Part shown: one piece after another, positions 19,007 through 28,067 of the stretch
How positions within the stretch are numbered: position 1 is the first letter of the stretch
Layout: every line of letters starts with the position of its first letter
NCBI GenBank assembly: GCA_031555935.1
Contig: JAVBTX010000011.1
Span: forward strand, 48,704-112,703
DNA: 64,000 bases
From: Roseburia_C sp031555935
Lineage (GTDB): Bacteria > Bacillota > Clostridia > Lachnospirales > Lachnospiraceae
Direction of reading: 5' to 3'
Notes under the pieces: generated by a model
Databases searched by the model: none
Told to the model about the DNA's origin: nothing
The model's input: only the letters and a program-made list of their open reading frames with translations
Program-made: the position numbers and the translations under genes

Positions 19007-19367
19007 AGTATCTTCACTTGCAAAAACATGGATATTGGATTTGGATGGAACGATTGTAAAGCACAATGGTTATAAACTAGATGGACATGATACACTTCTG
19101 GAGGGAGCACGTGAGTTCTTTGCCCAGTTAAATAAGAACGATATGGTGATTTTTGTAACTTCGCGAAGCCGGAATCAGGCACCGGAAACGGAGCAGTTTC
19201 TCCGGGAACAAGATATTTCATTTCATGCCATTATCTATGATGCACCGTATGGAGAACGGATTCTGATAAATGATGAAAAACCGTCCGGCTTGCCGACTGC
19301 AATTGCAATCAATACAACGCGTGATATATTTCATGATGTGAAGTTTGAAGTGGATGCTTTACTTTAA
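18990..19367 (+). CDS. Small HAD-superfamily phosphatase
   Basis: A 125-residue HAD protein. WILDLDGTIV gives motif I (DxD), VIFVTSRS gives motif II (Thr/Ser), and the short C-terminal part has LINDEKPSG as a candidate for the acidic motif. Its length matches capless HAD phosphatases. In the context SIS isomerase, kinase, nucleotidyltransferase, a phosphatase acting on a sugar bisphosphate is the expected missing step. It overlaps the SIS gene at its start and ends 21 bases before the ABC export permease. Confidence 0.8.
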   Translation: MNTIYRVSSLAKTWILDLDGTIVKHNGYKLDGHDTLLEGAREFFAQLNKNDMVIFVTSRSRNQAPETEQFLREQDISFHAIIYDAPYGERILINDEKPSGLPTAIAINTTRDIFHDVKFEVDALL

Positions 19368-19388
19368 AGAACAGAAAGGATACAGCAA

Positions 19389-20231
19389 ATGCACGAAGAA
19401 TGGTCCTACGTCATTGGTGGAAAAAAGAAAATACTGGGTGATAGTCTGCGAGAGTTATCTGGTTATCGTGATCTCATCTGGCTCTCGGTAAAACGTGACT
19501 TCATTGCCCGCTTTAAGCAGACTGTTCTGGGGCCGGTGTGGATTTTGGTAAATCCGATTTTTACAATGTTTACCTATACGATTGTATTTGGCAAAATTGC
19601 AAATCTCTCTACTGATGGGGTTCCGGCACCGTTATTTTATCTGGTCGGAAATATCTTATGGACGTTTTTTGCTGCAAATGTTAATTGCAGTATGGATACG
19701 TTTCAAGCAAATGCCGGACTATTTAGTAAGGTCTATTTCCCACGGCTGATTACGATTTGTTCAAATGGCATTACGATACTGCTTGATTTTCTATTGCAGT
19801 TTTTATTGGCCGTGCTATTGATGGGATACTATAGAATACAAGGCATGGAGTTTCATTTGACTTGGGCGGTGTTGTTGATGCCGTTAGCATTGCTGCAACT
19901 AAGTTTGCTTGGGACAGGAATCGGCATGCTGGTCTGTTCATTGACGACAAAGTATCGTGATTTGCGGATTCTAGCAGGATTTTTGTTGACACTGTGGATG
20001 TATGCTAGTCCCATTATTTATTCGACCTCGCTGGTCCCATCACAGATGATGCGTTATTATCTGCTCAATCCAGTAACACCGTCGCTATTGATGATGCGCT
20101 ATGGATTGTTTGGCGTCGAAAATATCTATCTGTCTCACTGGGCACTGAGTTGGGGATTGACGTTTGTTCTGTTAATCCTTGGCATTTGGAACTTCCAAAG
20201 AGTTCAGCGGACATTTCAAGATACATTTTAA
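19389..20231 (+). CDS. Polysaccharide ABC exporter permease (Wzm/TagG-type ABC-2)
   Basis: A 280-residue ABC-2 permease. The amphipathic N-terminus (YRDLIWLSVKRDFIARFKQT, then LGPVWILVNPIFTMFTYT) is typical of Wzm, TagG and RfbA. About six membrane segments follow and the sequence ends just inside the cytoplasm. With the next gene it forms the exporter moving a lipid-linked polymer across the membrane. AGAAAGGATA precedes the start. Confidence 0.92.
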   Translation: MHEEWSYVIGGKKKILGDSLRELSGYRDLIWLSVKRDFIARFKQTVLGPVWILVNPIFTMFTYTIVFGKIANLSTDGVPAPLFYLVGNILWTFFAANVNCSMDTFQANAGLFSKVYFPRLITICSNGITILLDFLLQFLLAVLLMGYYRIQGMEFHLTWAVLLMPLALLQLSLLGTGIGMLVCSLTTKYRDLRILAGFLLTLWMYASPIIYSTSLVPSQMMRYYLLNPVTPSLLMMRYGLFGVENIYLSHWALSWGLTFVLLILGIWNFQRVQRTFQDTF

Positions 20232-20250
20232 GATATGGTTGGGAGGTATC

Positions 20251-21519
20251 ATGGAAGAGGAAGTTGTAATCCGTGTAGAAAATTTAAAAAAGAAATATCG
20301 TCTGGGAACAATTGACGGCAGTACCTTTGTCAGTGATGTGAAGAGCCTTTTCGCGCGTCATCGGAAAGCAGACTTAGCACAAAACGATTTTCGTTACTAT
20401 CGCGATAATCAGGAGTACTGGGCATTGAAAGGTCTTTCTTTTGATATTCATAAGGGGGAGACACTTGGGGTTATTGGTGCAAATGGTGCCGGCAAATCAA
20501 CCTTTCTAAAGATTCTCTCACGCGTGACTGAACCGACCACTGGAACTGTAAAAATTAAGGGACGCGTTACAAGTATGCTAGAAGTTGGAACTGGATTTCA
20601 CGGTGAATTGACGGGACGGGAGAACTGTTATCTCAACGGTGCTATCTGTGGGATGAGTAAGGCGGATATTACTAGAAAGATGAGTGAGATTATTGAGTTT
20701 TCCGAAATTGGCGATTTTATTGATACACCAGTTAAGCGATATTCCTCCGGTATGTATGTTAAGCTGGCATTTTCAGTAGCAGCGCATCTGGATTCTGAAA
20801 TCATGATTATGGATGAAGTACTGGCAGTGGGCGACTTGGCATTCCAGAATAAATGTCTGGATAAGATGCGAAATTTGGCAAAGGAAGAGGGTCGTACGGT
20901 ACTCTATGTTAGTCATAATATGTCAACGATTCGCAATCTCTGCAATCAGTGTGTGATTCTTGACCAAGGGGAGCTTGTCTTTCATGGTGATACCGACGAA
21001 GCCATTCAGCGTTATGCTAAGGGACGTGAAACTCGTTCCGATTCATCAATTATCATAATCCGGCGGGAAGAAACTGTTTGTGGCGAAGCGCAGGCGATGA
21101 TTCTTGGGGTGGACTTTATGAATGTACAGAACAATCGTCTCTTTGTGGGTGATGACCTCGAAATGTTCCTGTTTTGGAAAGCAGGTCAGCAGGTATCTGG
21201 CGTTCGGATACGCTGTACCTTTACAGATAAATTTGGTAATCATGTGGCAAGTGGATTTTCGGAACCGATCATCGGTATCTGGCAGGAACATGGGATTCGT
21301 CAGAAGCTATTGATTCACAGTGGACTGTTAGCGGCAGGTGAGTATGACTGCTCAGTAGCACTATTTGCCACTGATACCAGAGGTGAATATATTGAGATTG
21401 ATGAAGCAGACAAGATTTTTTCAATCCAATTGGTTGAGAAAAAATATGGTGAAACGGATTGCCACTGGGATGCACTGCATCATGGCCAGATTCGACTGCC
21501 AGATATTGAGATTTTATAG
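20251..21519 (+). CDS. Polysaccharide ABC exporter ATPase with Wzt-type sugar-binding tail
   Basis: A 422-residue protein. The N-terminal about 250 residues are an ATPase with Walker A GANGAGKST (about 75-83), signature YSSGMYVKL, Walker B IMIMDE and the H-loop VSHN. The C-terminal about 150 residues form a beta-sandwich like the O-polysaccharide-binding domain of Wzt, which recognises the finished chain end. Such a tail implies that this exporter checks the polymer's non-reducing end. GGGAGG lies four bases before ATG 20251; a longer in-frame start at 20179 would overlap the permease gene and lacks a site. Confidence 0.92.
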   Translation: MEEEVVIRVENLKKKYRLGTIDGSTFVSDVKSLFARHRKADLAQNDFRYYRDNQEYWALKGLSFDIHKGETLGVIGANGAGKSTFLKILSRVTEPTTGTVKIKGRVTSMLEVGTGFHGELTGRENCYLNGAICGMSKADITRKMSEIIEFSEIGDFIDTPVKRYSSGMYVKLAFSVAAHLDSEIMIMDEVLAVGDLAFQNKCLDKMRNLAKEEGRTVLYVSHNMSTIRNLCNQCVILDQGELVFHGDTDEAIQRYAKGRETRSDSSIIIIRREETVCGEAQAMILGVDFMNVQNNRLFVGDDLEMFLFWKAGQQVSGVRIRCTFTDKFGNHVASGFSEPIIGIWQEHGIRQKLLIHSGLLAAGEYDCSVALFATDTRGEYIEIDEADKIFSIQLVEKKYGETDCHWDALHHGQIRLPDIEIL

Positions 21520-21535
21520 AGTAGAGAGAAACGAT

Positions 21536-23515
21536 ATGAAGAAAAAAGCAATATATCATGGAGTCGCATTATTTCTGATAATGTCTGCCGTAATCCTAGC
21601 ATGGTTCTATGTCAGAACAACTTTTGAACAAACCGGTAATGACAATATCTTTTTATTTGATATAGAAGGAAGTTTTCAGGAGCTAAACGAGGACATTCAG
21701 TTAGTGCAGGAATTTGTCTGTACGATGGACGAACTAACAGGCTTTACAATTTTTATGGTACCACCCGCAGATGAGACCGTGGATTGTGGCGAGCTTGTGG
21801 TACAAATATATGATGCCAACGGTGGTCTGATGCTCTTTGAAGCGGTTCGTCCGGCAGCGGATATTAACATGTTAGAACTCGACTACGAGTTAAAAGAACC
21901 ATTAGTAGATTGCAATGATAAAAAACTAATGTTAAAACTGGAAGTTCGAGGGAGGAAAGGACAGACATCATTTATTCGCTTGACCAAGGATAATGAATAT
22001 GAGGACTATCTACTTGAAGTAAATGGTGAAAAGTTTAAGTCGGATATCGGTTTAACGCTTTGGGGGAGGAAGACCGCAGATCTCATTTTTCATGTCGTAA
22101 ATATCTCATTTGCATTATTATTAATACTCTTGTTAGGGCTATATCTGCTGATATTTCTGAAACCAGTCAAGCTTGAATATGCATTTTTATATACAGCAGC
22201 TTTGATTGGATTGATTTATATATTGATTATTCCAGCGGGTAATCCTTCTGACGAGCTGCGGCATTTTACCAGAGCATATCGGATTTCAGACTATCTGCTT
22301 GGGCAGGGAAGTACCAATCAAAGCGAGGTTTGGGTGAGGGAACAGGATATCAATTTTCATCTTGGCAATCACTATCTTGGGGATGAAATCAATCGGGAGT
22401 ATGTTGATAATTATTATCACGAATTAATGAATATGGATTATGATCAGCAGACTTCATTACAATCACCGAAGATGTGGGCTGAGCGCAGTATTTGTGAGAC
22501 GGAGGATATCAATTATTTTTGGCAGTCTGTCCCGTCCTATTTTTTGTCAGCATTAGGGATAACGTTTGGAAGATGGCTGAACCTAAGCTTACCAGGACTG
22601 TTTCTGGCAGGCCGGTTGGGCGCGTGGGTGTTTTATTTACTCTGCATGACCTATGTGATTCGAAAAATCCCGATGGCTAAGGAAGCAGTATTCGTATTGG
22701 CAATGCTGCCAATGACGATTCAGCAGATGTGTTCGATCAGCTATGATGGCTTTGCGATGGGCCTTTCCTTTGTGATAACGGCACTTGCGGTTCGGTTTAT
22801 GCAGAAACAATCAGAAAAACGAAACGGCGACTATGTTATTTTTGTCTTAGCGCAGCTGATTCTTTTGCCAATGAAGAATTATGGCATGGTTCCAATCCTG
22901 CTATTGGATTTGATGGTATTGGTAAAGAAGAATCTATTAAGACGTATTTTCGTATTACTTTTTATTGTTATCGGGTTAGCTGGATTTGTTGTTGCAATGC
23001 CGATACTGCGCCGACTCTATATCATGGCAGTGTCTAGTGGAACAAATAATGTGTTTTCATTATTGCAAAATCCGAGCCAGACATTATTACTAGCATTTAA
23101 TACCTTGTTTTTTAGTGGCAACTGGGTGGACAATATGGTTGGAATCTTCATTAACACAAATCTTTCAACCATTGCAATTTATCCATATTTTATCTTGTTA
23201 GGTTTTATTTGTTTCAAAAAGCAGGAAGAGACAGAACAACTTAGCCCAAAACAAAGGACTATTTTCGGTGTTGTTTCGTTAGGATTAGCAGCGGCAGCGA
23301 TTTTGGGAATGTTATTTTTCTGGTCATCGACGAATGAGTTATATATTGCCGGTGTGCAGGGACGTTATTTTATTCCAGGGGCATTGGCAGGAATATTGGC
23401 ATTGCGCTCTAACCGTTATGCCATCCCTGAAAGTGGAATCAAGAAAATCGTGTATTTGACGGTGCTGATGCAGATGCTGGTATTGCCTGCTATCTTTATG
23501 CAGTTTATGGTTTAG
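21536..23515 (+). CDS. DUF2142-family polytopic membrane protein (large)
   Basis: A 659-residue protein. An N-terminal membrane helix (VALFLIMSAVILAWFYV) is followed by an extracytoplasmic beta-rich domain of about 150 residues, then roughly ten membrane segments. The loop GNPSDELRHFTRAYRISDYL matches the PDE-x-xH-x-RAY signature of DUF2142, a group seen in polysaccharide clusters and resembling GT-C enzymes in having an acidic first loop after a membrane segment. It may therefore be a membrane glycosyltransferase using a lipid-linked sugar; this is inference. A second member is encoded at 24758-26203. Start chosen at 21536, seventeen bases after the Wzt gene, rather than within it. Confidence 0.8.
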   Translation: MKKKAIYHGVALFLIMSAVILAWFYVRTTFEQTGNDNIFLFDIEGSFQELNEDIQLVQEFVCTMDELTGFTIFMVPPADETVDCGELVVQIYDANGGLMLFEAVRPAADINMLELDYELKEPLVDCNDKKLMLKLEVRGRKGQTSFIRLTKDNEYEDYLLEVNGEKFKSDIGLTLWGRKTADLIFHVVNISFALLLILLLGLYLLIFLKPVKLEYAFLYTAALIGLIYILIIPAGNPSDELRHFTRAYRISDYLLGQGSTNQSEVWVREQDINFHLGNHYLGDEINREYVDNYYHELMNMDYDQQTSLQSPKMWAERSICETEDINYFWQSVPSYFLSALGITFGRWLNLSLPGLFLAGRLGAWVFYLLCMTYVIRKIPMAKEAVFVLAMLPMTIQQMCSISYDGFAMGLSFVITALAVRFMQKQSEKRNGDYVIFVLAQLILLPMKNYGMVPILLLDLMVLVKKNLLRRIFVLLFIVIGLAGFVVAMPILRRLYIMAVSSGTNNVFSLLQNPSQTLLLAFNTLFFSGNWVDNMVGIFINTNLSTIAIYPYFILLGFICFKKQEETEQLSPKQRTIFGVVSLGLAAAAILGMLFFWSSTNELYIAGVQGRYFIPGALAGILALRSNRYAIPESGIKKIVYLTVLMQMLVLPAIFMQFMV

Positions 23516-23547
23516 AGATTACGCTGGCAAATGAGAGGAGAATCAAA

Positions 23548-24747
23548 ATGGAGAAGGAATTACAGTATTTACTTCACTTAACGAAATGCAGTCTGTGGGA
23601 TGATGTGCCAGAACAAGCTGCGGCAGTGATTGATTGGAATAAACTGCAAATATTGGCAAATCAGACTAAGTTGGATACCTTTGTATCTTATGGATTAAAG
23701 TTAGGTGGTGGTCTGAATTGCCCGAAAGAAATATATGAACCACTTTTTAAGAAAATTCGAAAAAGTGCGGTTGGACGTGTTGTTGCAGCGGACGAACTAA
23801 GTAATATGCAAGCTGAGCTTCAGCTACTAGGCATTTTATCGGCGGTCGTAAAAGGCCCAGCATTAGCAAGTGCGTATCATCATCCAGAGCTTCGCGGTGG
23901 CTGTGATATTGATGTCTATGTAGATGAAAAGCAGGAGAAAAAAGTTTATCGATGGGCAGCGGATAAGGGCTATAAAACCGAGAAACGCGTTTCAGGAACC
24001 CATCATGGAAAGATAACACATTCCGTATTAGGATTGATTGAACTACATGTGTCATTGTCAAATGCCGATGAAGCACTTGTTGAATCGGTAAAAGGAAAAG
24101 ATGCTTTACTGCTGCATCCGCATGAGGATTTTTGTAAGGTGAAGAATTGTGGTAATGAGATTACGACCATCGGAATGACCGATCATATGATTTTTATTGT
24201 CAGTCACATGATTAACCACTATCTTCATGGAGAAGCACAAGCAAGAATGTTGGTTGATGTAAATATGTTTTTCGATACATATCAAAGCAAACTGGATTTA
24301 GAACGGTTTTATAACTGTATGGAGGAGCTGCATTACGATAAATTTTTCCAATGTGTATTAAGGATTGGCAATCAATATCTGGGATTTCATCATCAGATGT
24401 CCTTATTGGGTGAAGCTGATGAAAATGAGGTGGAAGAACTTTTGCTGAATTTCTGTGAAGGCATAATGGAAAAAGAAGATGCTCTCCGTGTGTATGATGA
24501 ATATTGTAAGCGGACAATTCCAGGTGGTTTTAAGTCCATCATCTATAAAATTAAAATATTAGGAACAAATGTCCGCACTGCATTTCAGCTACGCCGTCAA
24601 ATGTCATGGCAGACCATCATAAAAATAGGATGGCAAAGAGTAAGAAATATTTTTCTATCTGGAAAAGAGACAGAGCAAGGCAGCAGTGATGGTGTGGTTG
24701 CCGCACGAAGACTAGAATTGTTAAAAAAGCTGAATTTATACAATTGA
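23548..24747 (+). CDS. Nucleotidyltransferase-fold protein (NTP_transf_5 type)
   Basis: A 399-residue cytoplasmic protein. VVKGPALASAYHHPELRG followed by GCDIDVYVDE is the characteristic motif of the NTP_transf_5 family (a KG..L..Y..P..R, then DID pattern), with the two Asp expected to bind metal. Helix-rich remainder; a basic C-terminal tail. Proteins of this family occur in polysaccharide and peptide-modification clusters, with substrates mostly unknown. It lies between two DUF2142 genes with short spacers of 32 and 10 bases, suggesting that it serves the same modification. Confidence 0.75.
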   Translation: MEKELQYLLHLTKCSLWDDVPEQAAAVIDWNKLQILANQTKLDTFVSYGLKLGGGLNCPKEIYEPLFKKIRKSAVGRVVAADELSNMQAELQLLGILSAVVKGPALASAYHHPELRGGCDIDVYVDEKQEKKVYRWAADKGYKTEKRVSGTHHGKITHSVLGLIELHVSLSNADEALVESVKGKDALLLHPHEDFCKVKNCGNEITTIGMTDHMIFIVSHMINHYLHGEAQARMLVDVNMFFDTYQSKLDLERFYNCMEELHYDKFFQCVLRIGNQYLGFHHQMSLLGEADENEVEELLLNFCEGIMEKEDALRVYDEYCKRTIPGGFKSIIYKIKILGTNVRTAFQLRRQMSWQTIIKIGWQRVRNIFLSGKETEQGSSDGVVAARRLELLKKLNLYN

Positions 24748-24757
24748 GGAAACCGAC

Positions 24758-26203
24758 ATGGATGAATTTTCTTATCTTTGCATTATTACGGTGATTATGC
24801 TGCTGATTTTAACGGTAACGGTAATCTATCTAATCATAAAAAAGAAGCCGCCGCTAGAGTATCTATATCTTTTAATTGGATTAACAGTCGGTTGCTTGTT
24901 TTTATTTTTGATTCCACCATTTATGACTCCGGATGAAAATACCCATATCAGAGCTGGCTATTATGTATCTAATTATTTTCTTGGTTTATCGCCAGGAAGT
25001 TTAGAATCAAATGAAATTGTAATGAGACCTTGTGATGCCAACTTGGAGATAAAAAATGAGGGCACTAGAGAAGACTATAATTATTATTTAAGTGAACTTT
25101 GGCAAGGCAAAAACGATAGCAATCTAGTGACCTTGAATTTTGACTTAAATATGAATAGTTGGCTGGGGGTATATGCAATTAGTGCAGCCGGAATTGCACT
25201 GGCAAGAATTATGGGACTGGCAGCAATACCGACAATTTTGCTGGGAACACTTTTCAATACGGTTTTTTTTGTCATGGTAACCTATTATTGCTTGAAGAAG
25301 CTGCCCTTTGGGAAAATGATTCTGTTTACCGTTGCATTATTTCCAATGACGTTGCAGCAGGTAAACTCAATGTCATATGACAATCTGTTGTTTGCTGCTA
25401 TTTTTGTAATAACGGCACTAAGTTTGCACTGGCGGTACAGCGGGGATAACATTAAAATATCCGAAGTTATTATTTTTTTGCTGGCAAGTATTGTATTGCT
25501 CGGAGTGAAGGGCGGAGCGTATGCACTGATTATAATGCTTCCGTTTCTATTGTATTTAAGGACGGATTTATTTACTTTAAAACGGCTAGTTATGCTTGGT
25601 GGTGCCTTGCTTTTAGTTGGTGGTGCTTTTATCCTTGTGTTTGGTGGGCAAGTCAGCGGCTATATAGAACAGATTAATAATCCAAATTTGCCAGCGGCAT
25701 ATATTTCTTATGCGAATGAGTACGGTTATTCCCTATATGAGCTTTGCCATCCATTGTCCAATCTAGGGACATTATTTTTAAACACCTTAAAAGATGGGAG
25801 CTGGTATATTAAAACGATGGGGGGAATGCTATTAGGATGGCTCAATATTTCCATCGGCGGGAATTATATTTTGCTATATTATGTGGTTTTAGGTCTGGCA
25901 ATGGTAAGAAAAGAAAACGAAATAACGTGCCTGAGAAACTGGGAAAGAGTGGTTATTTGGGGAAGCTGCGTGATTTGTACAGGACTTATTTGTCTATCAA
26001 TGCTGTTGTATTGGACACCGCATAGTGTACATAAGATAAGTGGAATACAAGGAAGATATTTTCTTCCACTATTGCCAATGATAGCCTATACGTTTCGCTT
26101 GAAGAGACTCAATCGAAAGAAAATCCAAGATGAAATGTTAGTAATAGCGTTGTTATGTCTAACGATAGCAACGTGTATTTTGATACTAAAATATGTTTGT
26201 TGA
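24758..26203 (+). CDS. DUF2142-family polytopic membrane protein (small)
   Basis: A 481-residue, about 12-helix membrane protein. IPPFMTPDENTHIRAGYYVS is the DUF2142 signature and GIQGRYFLPLLP is the late motif shared with the larger paralogue (GVQGRYFIPGAL). It lacks the paralogue's N-terminal extracytoplasmic domain. TGAGGAAA precedes the start ten bases after the NTP_transf_5 gene. Last gene of the polysaccharide cluster. A GT-C-like transferase role is plausible but unproven. Confidence 0.78.
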   Translation: MDEFSYLCIITVIMLLILTVTVIYLIIKKKPPLEYLYLLIGLTVGCLFLFLIPPFMTPDENTHIRAGYYVSNYFLGLSPGSLESNEIVMRPCDANLEIKNEGTREDYNYYLSELWQGKNDSNLVTLNFDLNMNSWLGVYAISAAGIALARIMGLAAIPTILLGTLFNTVFFVMVTYYCLKKLPFGKMILFTVALFPMTLQQVNSMSYDNLLFAAIFVITALSLHWRYSGDNIKISEVIIFLLASIVLLGVKGGAYALIIMLPFLLYLRTDLFTLKRLVMLGGALLLVGGAFILVFGGQVSGYIEQINNPNLPAAYISYANEYGYSLYELCHPLSNLGTLFLNTLKDGSWYIKTMGGMLLGWLNISIGGNYILLYYVVLGLAMVRKENEITCLRNWERVVIWGSCVICTGLICLSMLLYWTPHSVHKISGIQGRYFLPLLPMIAYTFRLKRLNRKKIQDEMLVIALLCLTIATCILILKYVC

Positions 26204-26336
26204 TATGATGAATATGGTATTTGTGAATTAGAATTTAATGGTTGGTTTTAGTATAATAGCGTGCGAGCGAGTTGGATTTGTATTATAATAAAAGCTAATG
26301 CAGGATGCCAATTGGTAGTTGAAAGGAGAACGCGAT

Positions 26337-27032
26337 ATGAAAAAGTTAGGAATACTCGGTGGAATGGGACCAGAATCGACACTGCTATACTATAAAGAAA
26401 TTGCATCAAAATTTAAAGCAAGAGACAAAGCCGGAAAATTTCCAGCATTAACAATTGAAACTGTCAATATGTACGAGATGTTAGGATATTGTTATACAGG
26501 ACAATATGATGCTCTGGCAGATTATTTACTGCAAGGGATTAAAAATCTGGAAAAAGCCGGAGTGGACTTTATTATTATAGCATCAAATACACCGCATGTT
26601 GTTTTTGATGTTCTTGAAAGTAAATCAAATGTACCGCTTCTTAGTATTGTAGCACCGACGTATCAGGCCATTTGCGAACAAGGGCTGAAAAAAGTTGCCT
26701 GGCTTGGTATTGCTTTTACAATGGAACAACCATATTTCAAAAAATGTTTCCTGGAAAATGGGATTGATATCATTGTACCAAATGCAGCGGAACGAAAATA
26801 TATTGATAAAGTGATTGCGGACGAATTAGAGTTTGGTATTGTGAACGATACTACGAAAAATGAGATTGATAAAATAATCCAGCGTTTGATATTAGAAGAA
26901 AATATTGAAGCTATTATATTGGGATGCACAGAGCTGCCGCTGATGTATTCAGACGGAGATTTGCCTGTTCCCGTATTTGATACGGTAAAATATCATATTA
27001 ATGGGATTGTTGATTTTATGTTTCAAGAATAG
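26337..27032 (+). CDS. Aspartate/glutamate racemase family protein (Ser/Cys active site)
   Basis: A 231-residue protein. It opens with LGILGGMGPEST, the phosphate/carboxylate-binding start of the Asp/Glu racemase superfamily. The first catalytic position, usually Cys in a CNT motif, is Ser here (IIASNTPH, Ser83), while the second is kept (ILGCTELP, Cys197). One-cysteine members are known, with Thr at the first site in an E. coli L-Asp/Glu racemase, so the enzyme may act on only one enantiomer or on another substrate. AAAGGAGAA precedes ATG 26337; the longer start at 26319 is not needed. Single gene with a TATAAT at 26252-26257 upstream. Confidence 0.85.
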   Translation: MKKLGILGGMGPESTLLYYKEIASKFKARDKAGKFPALTIETVNMYEMLGYCYTGQYDALADYLLQGIKNLEKAGVDFIIIASNTPHVVFDVLESKSNVPLLSIVAPTYQAICEQGLKKVAWLGIAFTMEQPYFKKCFLENGIDIIVPNAAERKYIDKVIADELEFGIVNDTTKNEIDKIIQRLILEENIEAIILGCTELPLMYSDGDLPVPVFDTVKYHINGIVDFMFQE

Positions 27033-27101
27033 GTGTAAGGTCTAATATCGTCAAAGGGCGAGTACAATATAGACAAGTGGGAAATTAAAGGTAGTGGCAT
27101 C

Positions 27102-27806
27102 GTGCAGTTAAAAACAAAATTAAAATGTCTTTTTGGTGGCATGGCGGCAGTGGTGCTGTTTCTTGGTGGATTTGATGTACATAAAATGCTTTCAAAGAAC
27201 GAAGCGGATAAATCCTTGGTGCCCATTTATATGGAAGCGCCGCCGACCAAATCAACGATTGTAGAAAAGACCAATATCCGCACGGCATTTATTGAGGAGA
27301 TTAAAACGAGGCAGGAACTGATTACTTTAGAAGTAGAGTTGAGTGAAGAAATCGTATTGGATGATACCTGGATAGACTGGGATATTTTCAAGAAAAATCA
27401 GCAAATTATATACAAAGGGACAGGTTTATTTACCGTCGATTTGGGAGCAATAGAAGAAGATTCAATTCTAATTGACGATGAAAGAAAAATTGTTCAGGTG
27501 AAGCTTAGCTCACCAACAATAAAATTGATTCAAATTGATGAAAATAAAACGGAGTATTTTGCAGTGGAAAATGGTCTGCTTCGCAGCTCCAGTGAAATCA
27601 AGCTCACCACCTCCGAGCAGCAGACCCTGATGTTGCAAATAAAGGCTGCCATGTTGGAAGAAATGAATAGTGAGGAATTAACCGAACAGGCGAAGGAAGA
27701 TGCCCGAACGTCAATTGCGCGTTTGTATCAGAAGATTTTGCAGGAAGTGGGAGCAGGGGAATATACGGTAGAGATTATTTTTGAAAAGGTGTTGGATTTA
27801 CAATAG
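27102..27806 (+). CDS. DUF4230-like membrane-anchored protein
   Basis: A 234-residue protein with a GTG start behind AAAGG. One hydrophobic N-terminal segment (about 10-27, LFGGMAAVVLFLGGF) should anchor it, with the rest outside. The body has RTAFIEEIKTRQELITLEVEL and KGTGLFTVDLGAI, matching the general pattern of DUF4230 (a short conserved beta domain with an aromatic-gly-x-V-D-L motif). A Glu/Lys-rich helix lies near the C-terminus. Function unknown. Single gene between the racemase and the DUF3791/DUF3990 module. Confidence 0.65.
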   Translation: MQLKTKLKCLFGGMAAVVLFLGGFDVHKMLSKNEADKSLVPIYMEAPPTKSTIVEKTNIRTAFIEEIKTRQELITLEVELSEEIVLDDTWIDWDIFKKNQQIIYKGTGLFTVDLGAIEEDSILIDDERKIVQVKLSSPTIKLIQIDENKTEYFAVENGLLRSSSEIKLTTSEQQTLMLQIKAAMLEEMNSEELTEQAKEDARTSIARLYQKILQEVGAGEYTVEIIFEKVLDLQ

Positions 27807-27851
27807 AAGATGGTATAATGGGTATTATCCGAAGTTGGGAGTTGATGGCAG

Positions 27852-28067
27852 ATGAATGAAAAGATAATAGAATTTATTTCACTTTGTATAGAGTCATATA
27901 AGAAAAAAAATGAAAAAAGTGGTCAGGAAGTTTTAGTCTTATTTGATAAATATGGAGTTACAGAATTTCTTGCAGATGGATATGAGATTCTTCATACCCA
28001 GTCTGTTCAATATATTGAAGAGGAAATTGAGTTATATTTAAAAAATAGGGGGTATTCGGAGGTATGA
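27852..28067 (+). CDS. Small DUF3791-type protein (candidate antitoxin)
   Basis: A 71-residue protein. IEFISLCIESYKKKN, KYGVTEFLADGYEILHTQS and the C-terminal YIEEEIELYLKNRGY match DUF3791, a small helical family. Its stop codon overlaps the start of the DUF3990 gene by 4 bases, a tight coupling typical of toxin-antitoxin pairs. DUF3990 has an ADP-ribosyltransferase-like look, so this small partner may neutralise it. The pairing is known from genome neighbourhoods; the neutralising role is inference. Confidence 0.75.
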   Translation: MNEKIIEFISLCIESYKKKNEKSGQEVLVLFDKYGVTEFLADGYEILHTQSVQYIEEEIELYLKNRGYSEV

